Below, in pieces: positions 51,437 to 59,990 of a DNA stretch of 64,000 bases. Below the pieces are notes generated by a model. It did no database searches and was not told where the DNA came from. It was given only the letters and a program-made list of their open reading frames with translations. The position numbers and the translations under genes were made by a program. Position 1 is the stretch's first letter. Every line of letters begins with the position of its first letter. The DNA comes from Pseudogemmatithrix spongiicola (GTDB taxonomy: Bacteria; Gemmatimonadota; Gemmatimonadetes; Gemmatimonadales; Gemmatimonadaceae): assembly GCF_030623445.1 (NCBI RefSeq), contig NZ_CP130613.1, positions 3,193,782 through 3,257,781 of the forward strand, read 5' to 3'.

Positions 51437-51997
51437 TCACCCACGAAGGACACCGTCGAAGCCCGCTACATATAGAAGGGTCGCAATGGTCTTGGCGTCC
51501 GTAATCTCGCCGTCCCGAATCATGGTCAGCACGCGCGACATCGGCAGCGTGTGGACCTCCAGGAACTCATCGGCCTCGCGCGCCGACTCGCCCTGCGTCA
51601 GCCCGGTGGCTGCGAACAGATGGATCTTCTCGTTTGTGAACCCCGGCGCGGTCCAGATGGCGGTCAGCGGCACCAGACGTTCGCACCGACATCCGACTTC
51701 TTCGAGGAGCTCGCGTCGCGCGCAGTCTTCGGGACGTTCGTTGGGCTCGAGGCGGCCCGCGGGAATCTCCCACAGATAGCCGTCGGTCGCGTAGCGATAC
51801 TGCTTGATCAGGAGCACCTGGGGATCCGGCCCATCGAAGTCGCTGAGCACCGGCAGGACGGCCGCCGCCCCCGGATGGTGAATGAGCACCTGCTCGCCGG
51901 CGCTGCCATCGGGATAGCGCACACGATCGACGTGTGCATCGAGGAAGCGATACTGCCACTGCCGCTCGCCGCCCAAGCGGCCGGGTTGCTCAGTCAT
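51437..51997 (-). CDS. Nudix hydrolase, ADP-ribose pyrophosphatase-like
   Basis: 186 residues from ATG 51997, overlapping the M16 stop as ATGA. The Nudix box is perfect: G-x5-E-x7-REL-x-EE-x-G in 'GRLEPNERPEDCARRELLEE' followed by VG (about residues 81-102). The N-terminal 'VLLIKQYRYATDGYLWEIPA' segment is typical of ADP-ribose pyrophosphatases, which hydrolyse ADP-ribose or related nucleoside diphosphate sugars. It closes the YdcF-methyltransferase-M16-M16 operon. Confidence 0.92.
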   Translation of the reverse strand: MTEQPGRLGGERQWQYRFLDAHVDRVRYPDGSAGEQVLIHHPGAAAVLPVLSDFDGPDPQVLLIKQYRYATDGYLWEIPAGRLEPNERPEDCARRELLEEVGCRCERLVPLTAIWTAPGFTNEKIHLFAATGLTQGESAREADEFLEVHTLPMSRVLTMIRDGEITDAKTIATLLYVAGFDGVLRG

Positions 51998-53370
51998 GGC
52001 TGCTCCGATGGATCGTCCGTCGCCGACAGCACGGCGAAATCACCGTGCCCCAGCGCCTGCAGCGGCGCCGCGATCGCCGTGGGATCGCCGACCGCCAGTA
52101 CCAGGAGGCGCGACGGGTCGAGCTGTTCGCGCGCCACGCGATGCACCTCGGCGTCCGTCACGGCCTGCACGCGGTCGCGATACGTGCGGAACCAGTCCGC
52201 CCCGAGCCCGTGCACCGTGGCGCCCGCCAGCGCGCCGGCGACGGCCGCCGTCGTCTCGAAACGAATGGGAAACACGCCGGCCAAGTACTCCGTCGCCAAC
52301 GACAGCTCCGCGGCCGACGGCGGTGCCGCGCGCAGCGCGTCGATTTCGCGCAAGATCTCCTGCACCGCGCGATCCGTCACCTCGCTCTTCACCGCCGTGC
52401 TCACCACGAACGGTCCGGCGGCGCGGCGCGCGTCGAAGCCCGAGCTCGCGCCGTAGGTGAACGCGTGCCGCTCACGCAGGTTGAGGTTGATGCGTGACGA
52501 GAACAGGCCGCCAAGGATCGCGTTCATCACGACGATCGCGAGATAGTCGGGATGCCCGCGGGCAATGCCGACATGGCCCACGCGCAGCTCGGACTGGGGC
52601 GCATCCGCCTTCGTGATGATCCGCGTGCGACGCGTCTCGCGCGCCTGTGGCGCCGCAGACGCCGCACGCCGCGACGCGCGCGCGTCCGAGGCCCAATCAC
52701 CCATCGCGCGCTCCGCTAACGCGACCGCGGCATCGAGCGTGATGTCGCCGACGAAGAACAGCGTCGTCGTGCGCGGTCCGTAGTGCGCGCGGTGGAACGC
52801 GCGCAGCATCTCGGCGTCGAGCCCCGGCACGCTGCGGGCGCTTCCGCCGATTGGCCGGCCGTATCGCGCCCCGGCGAACAGCGTGCCGGTGAAGCGCACG
52901 TCAGCCAGGCCGCGCGGCTCCGCCAGTAGCTGCGTGAGATCGTCCAGGCGCTCGTCACGCTTGCGCGCCACGTCCGCCGCCGGGAACGCCGGGGCCCGCA
53001 ACACCTCGGCAAACAAGCCGAACGCCGCCTCGAGCCGCGACGGCGTCACCGTCACCCGGGCCACGGTGGAATCCCAGTCCACCGACGCATCGAAGCTGGT
53101 GCCCCAACCCTCGAAGCGATCCGCGATCGCCGCGCCATCCAGCGCGCCACTACCCTCCGCCAGCGCGCGGGCCGTGAGCGCCGCCAGGCCTTCGCGCCCC
53201 TCGGGATCATCCACAGCGCCGGCGTCGACCAACGCCAGTACGGTGACGATCGGCAGACGCGGCATCCGCGCCACGATCACCCGAAGGCCGTTGGGGAGCG
53301 TCGCTTCGTCGGTGTCGGGAAACCGATAGGAGCGCACCTGGCCCGGCGCAGGTCGCAACGCCACGCTCAC
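51994..53370 (-). CDS. M16-family protein lacking the zinc motif (partner subunit, pair 2)
   Basis: 458 residues from GTG 53370, overlapping the catalytic subunit's stop as GTGA. The M16 fold is clear ('ATLPNGLRVIVARMPRLPIV', 'GGLFSSRINLNLRERHAFTY'). The zinc motif position reads 'LAALTARALAEG', so no metal is bound. The Arg/Tyr substrate motif 'RERHAFTYGASS' is kept. Unlike pair 1, it has no signal peptide, so this pair looks cytoplasmic. Confidence 0.91.
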   Translation of the reverse strand: MSVALRPAPGQVRSYRFPDTDEATLPNGLRVIVARMPRLPIVTVLALVDAGAVDDPEGREGLAALTARALAEGSGALDGAAIADRFEGWGTSFDASVDWDSTVARVTVTPSRLEAAFGLFAEVLRAPAFPAADVARKRDERLDDLTQLLAEPRGLADVRFTGTLFAGARYGRPIGGSARSVPGLDAEMLRAFHRAHYGPRTTTLFFVGDITLDAAVALAERAMGDWASDARASRRAASAAPQARETRRTRIITKADAPQSELRVGHVGIARGHPDYLAIVVMNAILGGLFSSRINLNLRERHAFTYGASSGFDARRAAGPFVVSTAVKSEVTDRAVQEILREIDALRAAPPSAAELSLATEYLAGVFPIRFETTAAVAGALAGATVHGLGADWFRTYRDRVQAVTDAEVHRVAREQLDPSRLLVLAVGDPTAIAAPLQALGHGDFAVLSATDDPSEQP

Positions 53371-54665
53371 GCCGCCTCCTGCGCCGCAGGCTTCGGCACG
53401 TAGCTCAGGCTCGCGCGGTTATCCTCGCCCAACCAGTCGCGCGCCGCCGCATGGAGCGCCGCCGCGTCGACGGCGCGATACCGACCCAGTTCGGTGTTGA
53501 GGCGGGCGGCGTCGCCATAATAAGTAGCGAACTGCGACAATTTGTCGGCCCGCTGCCCGGCCGACTGCAACTGCAGCAGCCAACTCGCCTCGAGGAGCGC
53601 CAACGCACGGTCGCGCTCCGCCGGGGTCACGCCCTCGGCGCGCAACCGGTCGATCTGCGCGACCAGCGCCTCGAGCGCCGTCGCCACCGGCACGCCGGGC
53701 CGCGCCGTCACGTCGCAGATGAGCAGGTCCGCGCCCTTCGTCAGGTCGAACGTGAACGCCCCCGCATCGCTCGCCAGACGCTGCTCGCGCACCAGCGCCC
53801 GCGGCAGGCGCGCGCCCTCGCCCGTCCCGAGCACGGCGGCGAGCACCGCCAGCGCATACCAGGCATCTGTCCCGCAGGCCGGGATCCGAAACGCGAGGAA
53901 CGTGCGGGCCGCCGCCACCTCGTCTTCCACCACGGCGCGACGCCACTCGCCGAAGCGTGGCGGCAGCGTCATCGGCGGCAGCGCGGGGCGCCCGGCGCCG
54001 CGCGGAATCGCGCCGAAGTGCCGCTCGACCATCGCCAGCGCCGCCGCCGGCTCGAAGTCGCCCACGATGCTCAGCACGGCGTTGTCCGGCGTGTAGTACG
54101 TGCGGAAGAACTCCGCGACGTCATCCAGGCTCGCCGCCGAGAGGTCGTCCATCGACCCGATCAACGAGTGGTGAAACGGATGCGTCGGGGGAAAGCACAG
54201 TGCCGGCAGCCGCTCCCACCACGTGCCGTACGGTTGGTTGTCCACCGACCATCGCCGCTCGTTCTTCACCACGTCACGCTGCGTATCGAGCTTCTCCTGC
54301 GTCATCGCGGGCAGCAGGCGTCCCATGCGGTCGGCCTCGAGCCACAGCGCGAGTTCGAGTTGGTGCGCCGGCACGGTCTCGAAGTAGTTCGTGCGGTCGA
54401 GCCACGTCGAGCCGTTGAGCGTCCCGCCCGCGCGCTGCACCAGCTCGAAGTGCTCGTTGGCCCCCACGTTCGCACTGCCCTGGAACAGCATGTGCTCGAA
54501 CAGGTGCGCGAACCCCGTGCGACCCTCGCGCTCGTTCGCCGACCCCACGTGGTACCAGAGGTTCACGGCTACGATCGGCGTCGCGTGGTCTTCGGAGAGC
54601 ACCACCCGCAGGCCATTGGCCAGCGTGTGCGTCGCGATCGGCAGGTGCAGCGTCGGCTCAGCCAC
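53367..54665 (-). CDS. M16-family zinc peptidase, catalytic subunit (pair 2)
   Basis: 432 residues from GTG 54665, eight bases inside the methyltransferase gene. The inverted zinc motif HLFEH is at residues 54-58 with the distal Glu136 (VVKNERRWSVDNQPYG). It has no signal peptide, so it is probably cytoplasmic, unlike the M16 pair at 37559-40392. The closely following zinc-less homologue is its presumed partner. The substrate is unknown; relatives degrade or process short peptides. Confidence 0.92.
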   Translation of the reverse strand: MAEPTLHLPIATHTLANGLRVVLSEDHATPIVAVNLWYHVGSANEREGRTGFAHLFEHMLFQGSANVGANEHFELVQRAGGTLNGSTWLDRTNYFETVPAHQLELALWLEADRMGRLLPAMTQEKLDTQRDVVKNERRWSVDNQPYGTWWERLPALCFPPTHPFHHSLIGSMDDLSAASLDDVAEFFRTYYTPDNAVLSIVGDFEPAAALAMVERHFGAIPRGAGRPALPPMTLPPRFGEWRRAVVEDEVAAARTFLAFRIPACGTDAWYALAVLAAVLGTGEGARLPRALVREQRLASDAGAFTFDLTKGADLLICDVTARPGVPVATALEALVAQIDRLRAEGVTPAERDRALALLEASWLLQLQSAGQRADKLSQFATYYGDAARLNTELGRYRAVDAAALHAAARDWLGEDNRASLSYVPKPAAQEAA

Positions 54666-55401
54666 GCGCCACCGCCAGCAAGCTCTGTCCGAACGGCGGA
54701 CGCAGCACGTGGCGCTCCCAGGCATGCACCCACGGGAAGATCGCGCGGTCGAACAACCGCACCGACGCCACCTTGAACCCCCGTTGCTTGAGCAGCACGA
54801 AGGAGGCCCACCACGCGAAGTAGCCGACGGCGTTGAAGTAGTCGAGCCGCACGATCTCGAAGCCCGCGTCCGTCAGCGCACGGCGAAGCCCCGGCTTGGT
54901 GTAGCGCCGGAAGTGCCCGAAGTCCTTGTCGATCGGCGCATACAGCTCCGGTCGCGCCGGCACGAAGAGGCAGAGGTGCCCGCGCGTCGGCGCGAGCAAC
55001 GCACGCCAGCGGCGCAGCTCCTCGACATCCTCCCGGATGTGCTCCAGCACGTTCACGCTCACGATAGCGTTCCACCCGCCGTCCAGCGGCAGGTCTGCCG
55101 CCGTCCCATGGATGACCGTGCGCCCCGGCTGTTCGCGCCGCAGCCGCTCGGCGAACCGCTGCTCGGGCTCCACGGCCGTCAGCTGCGTGATGCCCGGGAC
55201 CCGAGCAAGCTCCGCCGTCAGTTGCCCGATTCCCGCACCCACCTCGGCCACGCGACCACGCAGGAACGGCGTGAATTCCGCGATCAGCGCCTGGCGATAG
55301 TTGCGCGCCTCATTCAACGCCGCGAACTCGAAGTCCTCGGTGTCCGCGGCGGCGTTCGGTTGTTCCGTCTGCACTCGCTCTCCGTCCCTGCGGGGATTCA
55401 C
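54658..55401 (-). CDS. Class I SAM-dependent methyltransferase
   Basis: About 247 residues from GTG 55401, overlapping the YdcF stop as GTGA; a downstream GTG at 55371 with GGAG upstream is also possible. Motif I 'VAEVGAGIGQLTAELARV' (about residues 51-68), motif II with an acidic 'AVEPEQ' and motif IV 'IVSVNVLEHIREDV' are typical. The following 'CLFVPARPELYAPIDKDFGH' and the 'RRYTKPGLRRALTDAGFEIV' stretch resemble methyltransferases found in sugar or lipid modification clusters. The acceptor is unknown. Confidence 0.88.
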   Translation of the reverse strand: MNPRRDGERVQTEQPNAAADTEDFEFAALNEARNYRQALIAEFTPFLRGRVAEVGAGIGQLTAELARVPGITQLTAVEPEQRFAERLRREQPGRTVIHGTAADLPLDGGWNAIVSVNVLEHIREDVEELRRWRALLAPTRGHLCLFVPARPELYAPIDKDFGHFRRYTKPGLRRALTDAGFEIVRLDYFNAVGYFAWWASFVLLKQRGFKVASVRLFDRAIFPWVHAWERHVLRPPFGQSLLAVARG

Positions 55402-55997
55402 CACTGGACCACACGGGCCAGCGGGGCCTTCACCGTCTCGCCGAGGAAGTAGCCGGGCTGGCGCAGCAGCCGCGCCCAGGCATCGTCGGTCCGCGTCGGC
55501 GAGCTGAACGCCGTCAGTCCCTCTCGCCGCGCGACCACCTCGGCGCGCATCACATGAAAGGGATCGGAGACGACCACGACCGTATCCATGCGGCGCGCGC
55601 GCAGCAGCCGCGCCACGCCAGCGAGCGACTGGCCAGTCGTCCGGCCCTCGTTCTCCAGCAAGATCGCCGAGTCCGGCACACCGGCCGCGAGCGCGTAGAG
55701 TCGGCTCACCGCGGCTTCCGATGCGGTATCGCCCTCGGCGATGCCTCCGGTCAGCACGAGTCGCGGCGCAATGCCACGCTGGAACAGCGCGACTGCATGG
55801 TCGAGTCGCGCGCGCAGTACGGGCGACGGCTTGCCGCGATACTGCGCCGCTCCCAGCACGACGATCGCCTGCGCAGGCTGCGCTTCATCGTGCATGGCCG
55901 CGTACAGCACGGTCGCCGCTGACGTCAGCCAGAGGCCCGCAATCACCCCGAGGGCGAGAGCGACGCGACGACGCACGGACCAAGCGCGGAAAGCCAT
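55398..55997 (-). CDS. YdcF/DUF218-family membrane-anchored protein
   Basis: 199 residues with one N-terminal membrane helix (ALALGVIAGLWLTSAATVLY). The DUF218 core follows: 'AIVVLGAAQYRGKPSPVLRA' (about residues 44-63), 'RLVLTGGIAEGDTASEA' and 'TVVVVSDPFHVMRAEVVAR'. The family includes SanA/ElyC-like proteins tied to envelope integrity; E. coli YdcF binds SAM. The exact activity is unknown. It is first in the operon with the methyltransferase, M16 pair and Nudix gene. Confidence 0.88.
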   Translation of the reverse strand: MAFRAWSVRRRVALALGVIAGLWLTSAATVLYAAMHDEAQPAQAIVVLGAAQYRGKPSPVLRARLDHAVALFQRGIAPRLVLTGGIAEGDTASEAAVSRLYALAAGVPDSAILLENEGRTTGQSLAGVARLLRARRMDTVVVVSDPFHVMRAEVVARREGLTAFSSPTRTDDAWARLLRQPGYFLGETVKAPLARVVQW

Positions 55998-56039
55998 CCC
56001 GGAAAATACCCCGTCACCATGCCCGCAGGCATGGGCGCG

Positions 56040-56582
56040 TCAGCGACCGAGACCGAGCAGCGCGAGTGCCGACGCGTCCAGGTCGGCCGTCAACTCCGCG
56101 GTCGACGTGGGTGCCGTCGCCATGCCGTCCAATTGATGCAGGAGCACGCGTCCCACGAGCGCGGGCGCGATCCGCGGCCGCAGCGCCGCCGCGCGGAGCA
56201 TGGCCGCCGCGAGTCGGCTGGCGGCGGCGGCCCGCGGCGCCGCGAGATTCCCGGCCTGCGGACGCAGCGCAGCGTCGTGCAGCAGGCCACTGAGCAGTAC
56301 GCGGCGCGCGCGGCGTGTGGCATCGCCCGCCACGGCACGCCAGGCCTCGAGCGGGTCTGCCGCCCCGGCAGCGGCATCCAGCGACGCCGTGTCCTCGTCC
56401 ACCAAGCGCTCCGCGAGCGCCGCCAACAACTGTTCCTTGCCCTTGAAGTGATACAGCACGAGTGCCTTGCTCACCCCCGCGGCACTGGCCACACCCTGCA
56501 GCGAGAGGGCCGCCACGCCCGCCGCCGCACCTAGCGTCGCCGCCGCCTCGAGAATCCGCGTCGCCGCGTCAGCGCGTGACAT
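56040..56582 (-). CDS. TetR-family transcriptional regulator
   Basis: 180 residues from ATG 56582, whose start lies 14 bases inside the 3' end of the upstream beta-CASP gene. The N-terminal HTH is typical: 'LSLQGVASAAGVSKALVLYH' then FKGKEQLLAAL (about residues 26-57). The C-terminal ligand domain is very Ala-rich. It is read with the RNase-like gene before it, so it may regulate that unit or a distant target. No operator is evident nearby. Confidence 0.9.
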   Translation of the reverse strand: MSRADAATRILEAAATLGAAAGVAALSLQGVASAAGVSKALVLYHFKGKEQLLAALAERLVDEDTASLDAAAGAADPLEAWRAVAGDATRRARRVLLSGLLHDAALRPQAGNLAAPRAAAASRLAAAMLRAAALRPRIAPALVGRVLLHQLDGMATAPTSTAELTADLDASALALLGLGR

Positions 56583-57963
56583 CGGCGCCGCGCAACGGGG
56601 CCTGCACGCGGTAACCCCGCTCCGCGAGCTGCGCCGAGAAGGCGTCCTGCGCATGCGGCTCGCCGTGTACCAGGAAGACATCGGCGAGGTTCGGGGACGT
56701 CTCCCGCACCGTATCCAACCAGCGCTGCAGCTCCATGCGGTCGGCGTGCGCGCTGTAACCGTTGATGACGGCGACCTTGGCGTGCAGCTCCACAGGTTCG
56801 CCGTAGATCTTGAGGATCGGCCGTCGCTCGACGATGCGTCGGCCCAGCGTATGCTCCGCCTGGAACCCGACGATCAGCACCGTCGACCGCGGATCCGACG
56901 CGCTGTACGCAAGGTGATGTAGGATGCGGCCGGACTCCGCCATGCCCGATGCGGCAATCACGATCATCGGCCCGCTGCGCCGCATCATCGCCTTTGAGTC
57001 CTCCACGTCCGGCGTGAACTGCACGAGGTCGAAGTCGAAGAGCGAGCCGCCGTTCCCGTTCGTGTGCCGCACCAGGGGCTCCGACGTGTCGAACTCCTGG
57101 CTGTTCTCGCGGAAGACCTGTGTCGCTTCGTTCGCGAGCGGACTGTCGATGATGATCGGAATCCGCGGGATACGGCCGGCCCGCGCGAGCGCGTGCAGGT
57201 CGTAGAGGATTTCCTGCGTGCGTCCCACCGCGAAGGCCGGGATCAGCACGCGCCCGCCGCGCTGCGCCGTGCCCGTCACGATGCGCGCCAGGTCGTCACG
57301 CGCGCCGGCGATGCTCTCGTGCTCGCGGTCCCCGTACGTGGACTCCATGATCACCCAATCGAGCCGCTCGAGCGGCTCCGGGTCCCGGATGATCGGCAGC
57401 CCGTGCCGTCCGATGTCCCCGCTGAACCCGAGGCGCCGGACGCGACCGTCCTCTTCCCACTCCAGTTCCACGGACGCGGACCCGAGGATGTGTCCGGCGT
57501 CCACGAAGCGCGCCTTCACGCCCGGCACCACCTCGAACGTCTCGTGATACCGATGCGGCCGGAACTGCGTGAGCGCGTCCGACACGTCCCCGAGCGCGTA
57601 CAGCGGCTCCACGAACTCCCGCTTCCGTCGCGCCAGGAAGTCGGCGTCCTTCTCCTGGATGTGCGCGGAGTCGGCGAGCATCACTTCGCAGAGGTCGCGT
57701 GTCGCCACCGTGCTGTGGATCGGTCCGCGGAACCCTTGCTTCACGAGGTACGGCAGCCGACCGGCGTGGTCGATGTGCGCATGCGACAGGACCACCGCAT
57801 CGATGCGAGTCGCGGCGAGCGGCAGCTCCCGGTTCTTCTCCCGCACCTCGAAGCGGCGGCCCTGGTACAGCCCGCAGTCGAGCAGGATCGAGTGCCCCTT
57901 CACCTGCAGCAGGTGCGACGACCCGGTGACCTCGCGCGCGGCCCCGCTGAAGTGCAGGCGCAT
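56569..57963 (-). CDS. Beta-CASP metallo-beta-lactamase-fold ribonuclease-like protein
   Basis: 464 residues from ATG 57963, overlapping the upstream small gene's stop as TGATG. The MBL metal motif H61-x-H63-x-D65-H66 ([13 protein letters not shown]), '[15 protein letters not shown]' and '[12 protein letters not shown]' are present. The beta-CASP part has '[17 protein letters not shown]' and '[20 protein letters not shown]', and the C-terminal His is in '[16 protein letters not shown]'. This matches YsiI/TTHA0252-like exo- and endoribonucleases acting in mRNA decay. Confidence 0.93.
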   Translation of the reverse strand: MRLHFSGAAREVTGSSHLLQVKGHSILLDCGLYQGRRFEVREKNRELPLAATRIDAVVLSHAHIDHAGRLPYLVKQGFRGPIHSTVATRDLCEVMLADSAHIQEKDADFLARRKREFVEPLYALGDVSDALTQFRPHRYHETFEVVPGVKARFVDAGHILGSASVELEWEEDGRVRRLGFSGDIGRHGLPIIRDPEPLERLDWVIMESTYGDREHESIAGARDDLARIVTGTAQRGGRVLIPAFAVGRTQEILYDLHALARAGRIPRIPIIIDSPLANEATQVFRENSQEFDTSEPLVRHTNGNGGSLFDFDLVQFTPDVEDSKAMMRRSGPMIVIAASGMAESGRILHHLAYSASDPRSTVLIVGFQAEHTLGRRIVERRPILKIYGEPVELHAKVAVINGYSAHADRMELQRWLDTVRETSPNLADVFLVHGEPHAQDAFSAQLAERGYRVQAPLRGADVTR

Positions 57964-58136
57964 CAGCGCTCCGGCGCTTCGCGCGCGAATACCAGCGTGA
58001 GCCGCTGGCCGTCTTGGGTCATCGTCGCGAGCGTCCACCCCCCGCGGCTGCGCTCGTTGAGCAGATCCGTCAGCGCGTCCTCGTCCTCGCGCTGGTGCCG
58101 CGTCAGCCGATGGATCACCGCCTGATATTCTTTCAT
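57963..58136 (-). CDS. Small conserved-looking protein of 57 residues (DUF4177-like)
   Basis: A 57-residue protein from ATG 58136. It opens [14 protein letters not shown] and contains '[20 protein letters not shown]' then '[13 protein letters not shown]', the strand-helix-strand pattern with a 'G-W-L----' turn seen in DUF4177-type proteins. Its stop overlaps the RNase-like gene start (TGATG), so it is translated with it. It starts 27 bases from the divergent upp gene. Function unknown. Confidence 0.68.
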   Translation of the reverse strand: MKEYQAVIHRLTRHQREDEDALTDLLNERSRGGWTLATMTQDGQRLTLVFAREAPER

Positions 58137-58163
58137 GCGTCCGAAGCTACTACCTTCTCGCGT

Positions 58164-58811
58164 ATGCCGACCACCCCCGCGCTCCCCGGCCTGACCGTCG
58201 TCTCGCATCCGCTCGTGCAGCACAAGCTGTCGCTGCTGCGCGACCAGGCCACGCCGAAGAAGATCTTCAAGGAACTCGTCGACGAGATCGCCATGCTCAT
58301 GGCCTACGAAGCCACGGCCGATCTCGCGCTCGCGCCCGTCGAGGTAGACACGCCCCTCGAAACGACAACCTGCCAGCGCGTCGCCGGCAAGAAGCTCACG
58401 CTCGTGCCCATCCTGCGCGCCGGCCTCGGCATGGTCGAGGGCATCCTCAAGCTCGTGCCAAGCGCGCGCGTCGGACACATCGGCCTCTACCGCGACCACG
58501 ACACCCTCGAGCCGGTCGACTACTACTTCAAGGTGCCGGGCGATGCGGCCGAGCGCGATTTCTTCCTGCTCGATCCCATGCTCGCCACCGGCGGCAGCGC
58601 GGCGAGTGCGGTGAGCTCCCTCAAGCGCGCGGGCGCGACGCGCATCAAGTTCCTCTGCCTCGTCGCCGCACCGGAGGGCGTCGAGCGGCTGCGCACGGCG
58701 CACCCCGACGTCCCGATCTTCGCCGCCGCGCTCGACCGCGAGCTCAACGCGAATGGCTACATCCTTCCCGGACTCGGCGACGCCGGCGACCGCTTGTTCG
58801 GCACGCGCTGA
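58164..58811 (+). CDS. upp: Uracil phosphoribosyltransferase
   Basis: 215 residues from ATG 58164. It makes UMP from uracil and PRPP in pyrimidine salvage. The PRPP-binding motif '[16 protein letters not shown]' (about residues 133-148) and the uracil-binding C-terminal '[18 protein letters not shown]' are intact, as are '[14 protein letters not shown]' and '[20 protein letters not shown]'. The length is normal. It is transcribed divergently from the small gene at 57963-58136. Confidence 0.97.
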   Translation: MPTTPALPGLTVVSHPLVQHKLSLLRDQATPKKIFKELVDEIAMLMAYEATADLALAPVEVDTPLETTTCQRVAGKKLTLVPILRAGLGMVEGILKLVPSARVGHIGLYRDHDTLEPVDYYFKVPGDAAERDFFLLDPMLATGGSAASAVSSLKRAGATRIKFLCLVAAPEGVERLRTAHPDVPIFAAALDRELNANGYILPGLGDAGDRLFGTR

Positions 58812-58899
58812 GCGACGGGCGCCGCCACGCGATGTGTGACGGCGCGCACGTTGCGCGATGATTGGCGTCGGCACATCGTTTGCTTCGACACACGTCCTC

Positions 58900-58928
58900 T
58901 TGTCTGGAATCACGAATAGTCGTATCGT
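58900..58928 (+). promoter_or_regulatory. Putative sigma-70 promoter (TTGTCT-17-TATCGT)
   Basis: TTGTCT at 58900-58905 and TATCGT at 58923-58928 are 17 bases apart in the 170-base gap after upp. They would start transcription near 58935, about 47 bases before the zinc-protease-like gene. Confidence 0.4.
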
Positions 58929-58981
58929 TCGCGCGGGTTCGGTCCCCCCACGTTGCACGCATCTCGCCTCGCCCCCACCGA

Positions 58982-59920
58982 ATGCTCATCAATCTGCTGC
59001 CGGATTTCTTCGCCGCGCTCCAAAGCGTCGATCCCGTCGCAGCGTACCATCGGTACTTCGAGGCCAACCGTCCCATCCTCGCGGCGTACTGGCACAACTA
59101 CGTCATCGAGCCCGCAGGACCGCACTTCCAGGACGTCGTCCGCGAGACCGTCCGCGCCGACCGCAGCGATCTCCGCGCGATGCTCGAGCGCACCGACGTC
59201 GTTGCGCTCGCCAAGCAGGCCGAGGCCGCCTGCACCGAGCTCTTCAACATCGATTCCACCGTCGACGTCGTCCTCATGGCCGGCGTCGGCGCCGCCAACG
59301 CCGGCGAGCTCGTCGTCAACGGACGCGGCATCGCGTTCGTGTGCCTCGAACATTTCACGAGCATCGCGAACCCGCAGACGCGCGGCCTAGGCCTCGACCC
59401 CGAGCTCATTCCGATGTGGCTCGCGCACGAGATCGCCCACTGCGTGCGCTACACCTCGCCGCAGAGCCGCGCCGAGATGCGGCGCGCCGTCGCCGGCGCC
59501 AGCGGCTTCTACAGCTATTGGGAGACCGGTCGCGTCGCGACCCTTCGCGAGCACCTCGTCAACGAGGGACTCGCCGTGCAGGCCTCCAAGATGGTCAGCC
59601 CGGGGCACGCGCCCTGGGAGTACTATGGATTCCAGCGTCGCCAGTTCGCGCGGGTGCGTGAACTCGAAGCGGTGCTCTCGCGCGCGGTGGCCGACGACCT
59701 CGACCGGGCGGGTCTCGGCCTCCGCTTGCGCTGGCTCTCCGGTGGCATGAGCGACGAAGCACGCACGGTGCAACGTCACGTGCTGCCGGAGCGCGCCGGT
59801 TATTTCGTCGGCGCCCAGATGGTCGAAGCCGCGATCGCCGAACACGGCATCGCCTGGGCGCTGCGGGCCGAGGCCCGCGAACTTACCTCTTTCGCCGACG
59901 CGGCCGCTCGCACAGCATAA
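58982..59920 (+). CDS. Putative zinc protease (DUF2268/DUF5700-like)
   Basis: 312 residues from ATG 58982; the longer frame upstream runs through the promoter region. The HExxH motif is at residues 149-153 (MWLAHEIAHCVRY) and 'REHLVNEGLAVQASKM' (about 189-204) provides the likely third ligand Glu195. It has no signal peptide. Family members are predicted Zn-dependent proteases of unknown target. It is a single gene between its own promoter and the terminator at 59946-59987. Confidence 0.8.
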   Translation: MLINLLPDFFAALQSVDPVAAYHRYFEANRPILAAYWHNYVIEPAGPHFQDVVRETVRADRSDLRAMLERTDVVALAKQAEAACTELFNIDSTVDVVLMAGVGAANAGELVVNGRGIAFVCLEHFTSIANPQTRGLGLDPELIPMWLAHEIAHCVRYTSPQSRAEMRRAVAGASGFYSYWETGRVATLREHLVNEGLAVQASKMVSPGHAPWEYYGFQRRQFARVRELEAVLSRAVADDLDRAGLGLRLRWLSGGMSDEARTVQRHVLPERAGYFVGAQMVEAAIAEHGIAWALRAEARELTSFADAAARTA

Positions 59921-59945
59921 TCGAACGGGCGAACCGCTGAGGTGA

Positions 59946-59987
59946 ACGCGCGCGACCGGCTCCGGGGCCGGCCGCGCGTCGTTCTTT
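59946..59987 (+). terminator. Rho-independent terminator between the zinc-protease gene and mnmE
   Basis: A two-part stem, ACGCGCG pairing with CGCGCGT and CCGGC with GCCGG around a 6-base loop and a small internal bulge, is followed by TTCTTT on the plus strand. It sits between two converging genes and may stop transcription from both sides. Confidence 0.75.
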
Positions 59988-59990
59988 CCG

